DNA of 64,000 nt from Paenibacillus senegalensis JC66 (GTDB lineage Bacteria; Bacillota; Bacilli; Paenibacillales; NBRC-103111), in NCBI RefSeq assembly GCF_000285515.1, contig NZ_HE610961.1:235863-299862 (forward strand). The letters are read 5' to 3'. Numbering within the stretch: position 1 is the stretch's first letter; every line of letters starts with the position of its first letter. Positions 62,564 through 64,000 of the stretch are shown piece after piece. The position numbers and the translations under genes were made by a program. The notes beneath the pieces were generated by a model. The model worked only from the letters and a program-made list of their open reading frames with translations. It was not told the origin of the DNA and searched no databases.

Positions 62564-63982
62564 TTATACTACAAACATCTGTTTTACATTTGTGAGTGCA
62601 CTTTTAATATTTTCTTTTTTAATTATTAAGTAGATACTATAAGCTATAATGTACACCACTAAGGTGATCCATGAATCAATAAACCAGGCTGAGATCATAA
62701 GAACTAATGTAATAGACAACTCTAACAGTATGTCTTTAACTACCGAGATCCTTAAATGTTTCGATAAATAAATTTCAGCAAAAATACATCTGAATGCTAA
62801 AAGCAATATTATTGAAAACACTGCAAGGTCGAGACTTTTAAGTATCACTGTTGATAAAAAGGTAACACTAACGGCTAGGACTAGAGCAGTTAGATTAATT
62901 CTCAACATTAATTTTTCTTTTCGAAGTGACTTTAAATACGTATTAATTAATAATGCTATCTTTCCTTCATAGATACAAATTGGAAATAGCAAGGCTAAAT
63001 ATATTAAGGCATCCGAAAACTCCGGCAGCCATGTTGCTAATGATATTTTCAGCGGATAGTACACAATGAGCATCCCTAGTAGCAATACCATTAGAATGTC
63101 TCTAATTGTTAGGTATATAGTTGGCAGTTTTTCAGGATTACTCCTTCTCAAAACTGGAAACATAATAATCCCTACAGCATTAATAAACACCATTAAGAGA
63201 TTAGATAAACTTAATGCAAGTGAAACTTTACCAAATGTAGCAACTTCCCATGACCGTTCTATTCCAAATCTCACCGTTCCTATTATGAGTAAGCTTGCAA
63301 CATTTGCAAACATTAATTGTATACCAACTCTAATATTGAGAAACATCTCTTGAAAACCAATACGAAATTTTAATTTATTACCGAAAATCAAATCTTTACA
63401 AAAATATAATGCGCAGCCTAAGGAAATTGCCTTGCTTACTAAGTCAGCAACTATTAATAACTTAAACTCTCTAGCCCCCATATATAAGAGAGAAACCATA
63501 AATAATAGTGCAGGTAATTTCTCTAGCATTGTAATTTGTGCATATTCTTTAATTCTATTAGTTGCCTGTAAGATAAAAAGCAGCATATTCCTTACATTAA
63601 TAACTAATAAACAGACTGCTACCATTTGTATTATAAAAATTCTGTTATCATCTAGTAAAAATATTATGGTTACTATAGAGATAAGCGAAAAAATTACAAG
63701 TTGTGTTGTAAGTAACATATAAAATTGCGAAAAAAATACTTTTTTATTTAATTCTTCATACTTCTGTCCACCATATCTTAGATAAATACCATCATTCCAC
63801 CCAAAGTGCAAAAGCCCTACGTATGAAGAGTAAAAGATATAGAGCTGCCAAAACCCATATTCCTCCACACCAATTAACTTCGGTACAAGTAGAACTGCTA
63901 TAAAGGCAGCAATGAGTGTAACTAGATTAGATGTTGCTGCATACGAGAAATTTTTGACAAAACTAAGTGCCTTGCTGTTCAT
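62564..63982 (-). CDS. Wzx-type oligosaccharide flippase
   Basis: Polytopic protein of 472 residues with 12 or more spans and no large soluble domain. It starts MNSKALSFVKNFSYAATSN, with LVTLIAAFIAVLLVPKLIGV and EEYGFWQLYIFYSSYVGLLH, typical of the MATE-like polysaccharide transporter (PST) family. It would move lipid-linked repeat units across the membrane. Its DNA is very AT-rich against the rest of the window, a usual sign for O-antigen/EPS genes of foreign origin. It is the most upstream minus-strand gene in the window. Confidence 0.87.
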   Translation of the reverse strand: MNSKALSFVKNFSYAATSNLVTLIAAFIAVLLVPKLIGVEEYGFWQLYIFYSSYVGLLHFGWNDGIYLRYGGQKYEELNKKVFFSQFYMLLTTQLVIFSLISIVTIIFLLDDNRIFIIQMVAVCLLVINVRNMLLFILQATNRIKEYAQITMLEKLPALLFMVSLLYMGAREFKLLIVADLVSKAISLGCALYFCKDLIFGNKLKFRIGFQEMFLNIRVGIQLMFANVASLLIIGTVRFGIERSWEVATFGKVSLALSLSNLLMVFINAVGIIMFPVLRRSNPEKLPTIYLTIRDILMVLLLGMLIVYYPLKISLATWLPEFSDALIYLALLFPICIYEGKIALLINTYLKSLRKEKLMLRINLTALVLAVSVTFLSTVILKSLDLAVFSIILLLAFRCIFAEIYLSKHLRISVVKDILLELSITLVLMISAWFIDSWITLVVYIIAYSIYLIIKKENIKSALTNVKQMFVV

Positions 63983-64000
63983 AATCCATCATTACGCTCT

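Overview
The window reads as the chromosome of a spore-forming, carbohydrate-degrading Firmicute close to Paenibacillus. The pointers are strong AGGAGG-type ribosome sites with frequent TTG and GTG starts, YesN/YesM-type two-component regulators next to LplB/YtcP-type sugar permeases, a B. subtilis-like fructoselysine (frl) locus, a SpoIIM-like protein, a SleB-like cell-wall hydrolase and several heparinase II/III-type proteins. The taxon is inferred from gene content; no rRNA or tRNA gene is visible.

Layout. (1) 1-7.9 kb: a minus-strand catabolic operon of mannose-family PTS IIA-IIB-IIC-IID, class II aldolase, iron alcohol dehydrogenase (frameshifted), zinc alcohol dehydrogenase and GapN (cut by the window edge). 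A divergent GntR regulator follows, with matching operator-like sites in front of both transcription units, then a deoxyribonucleotidase-like HAD protein. (2) 8.5-13.9 kb: a five-gene minus-strand operon matching the uncharacterised STM4015-4014-4013-4012-4011 families (leucine-rich-repeat protein, ATP-grasp protein, sulfatase-fold hydrolase, two radical SAM enzymes). It is the best candidate here for an undescribed system. (3) 13.9-16.1 kb: aspartate/glutamate racemase and ACT-domain malic enzyme. (4) 16.3-23.6 kb: the Amadori-product locus frlB-frlO-frlN-frlM-frlD-frlC with divergent frlR. (5) 23.9-30.7 kb: an MscS channel, a 1435-residue secreted heparinase II/III-family protein and a divergent AraC regulator. 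(6) 30.9-38.1 kb: RDD, SpoIIM-like, DUF58, MoxR ATPase, DUF4350, DUF4129 and a frameshifted polytopic membrane protein. (7) 38.1-41.2 kb: SleB-like hydrolase and rhodanese genes inside repeat-rich non-coding DNA. (8) 41.2-57.1 kb: a polysaccharide/uronate module with a tautomerase, two ABC permeases, a solute-binding lipoprotein, YesN/YesM regulators, an SDR and two further heparinase II/III-type proteins on the minus strand, plus a divergent Tat-exported beta-helix protein. (9) 57.2-64 kb: a 43-residue membrane protein, a PfkB kinase, a VanZ-like protein, then a surface-polysaccharide cluster (UDP-glucuronate epimerase, UDP-glucose dehydrogenase, RfbA, Wzx-type flippase) that becomes clearly AT-rich towards the right end.

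Two themes cut across the window. Carbohydrate handling dominates: PTS sugar to triose phosphates, fructosyl-amino acids to glucose 6-phosphate, unsaturated uronates through lyases, and UDP-uronic acids for envelope polymers. Neither ABC importer carries its own ATPase, which fits a shared MsmX-type ATPase elsewhere. The second theme is slippage-prone DNA. Short tandem repeats fill several gaps and occur in frame in at least five proteins, and two genes are broken by small indels.
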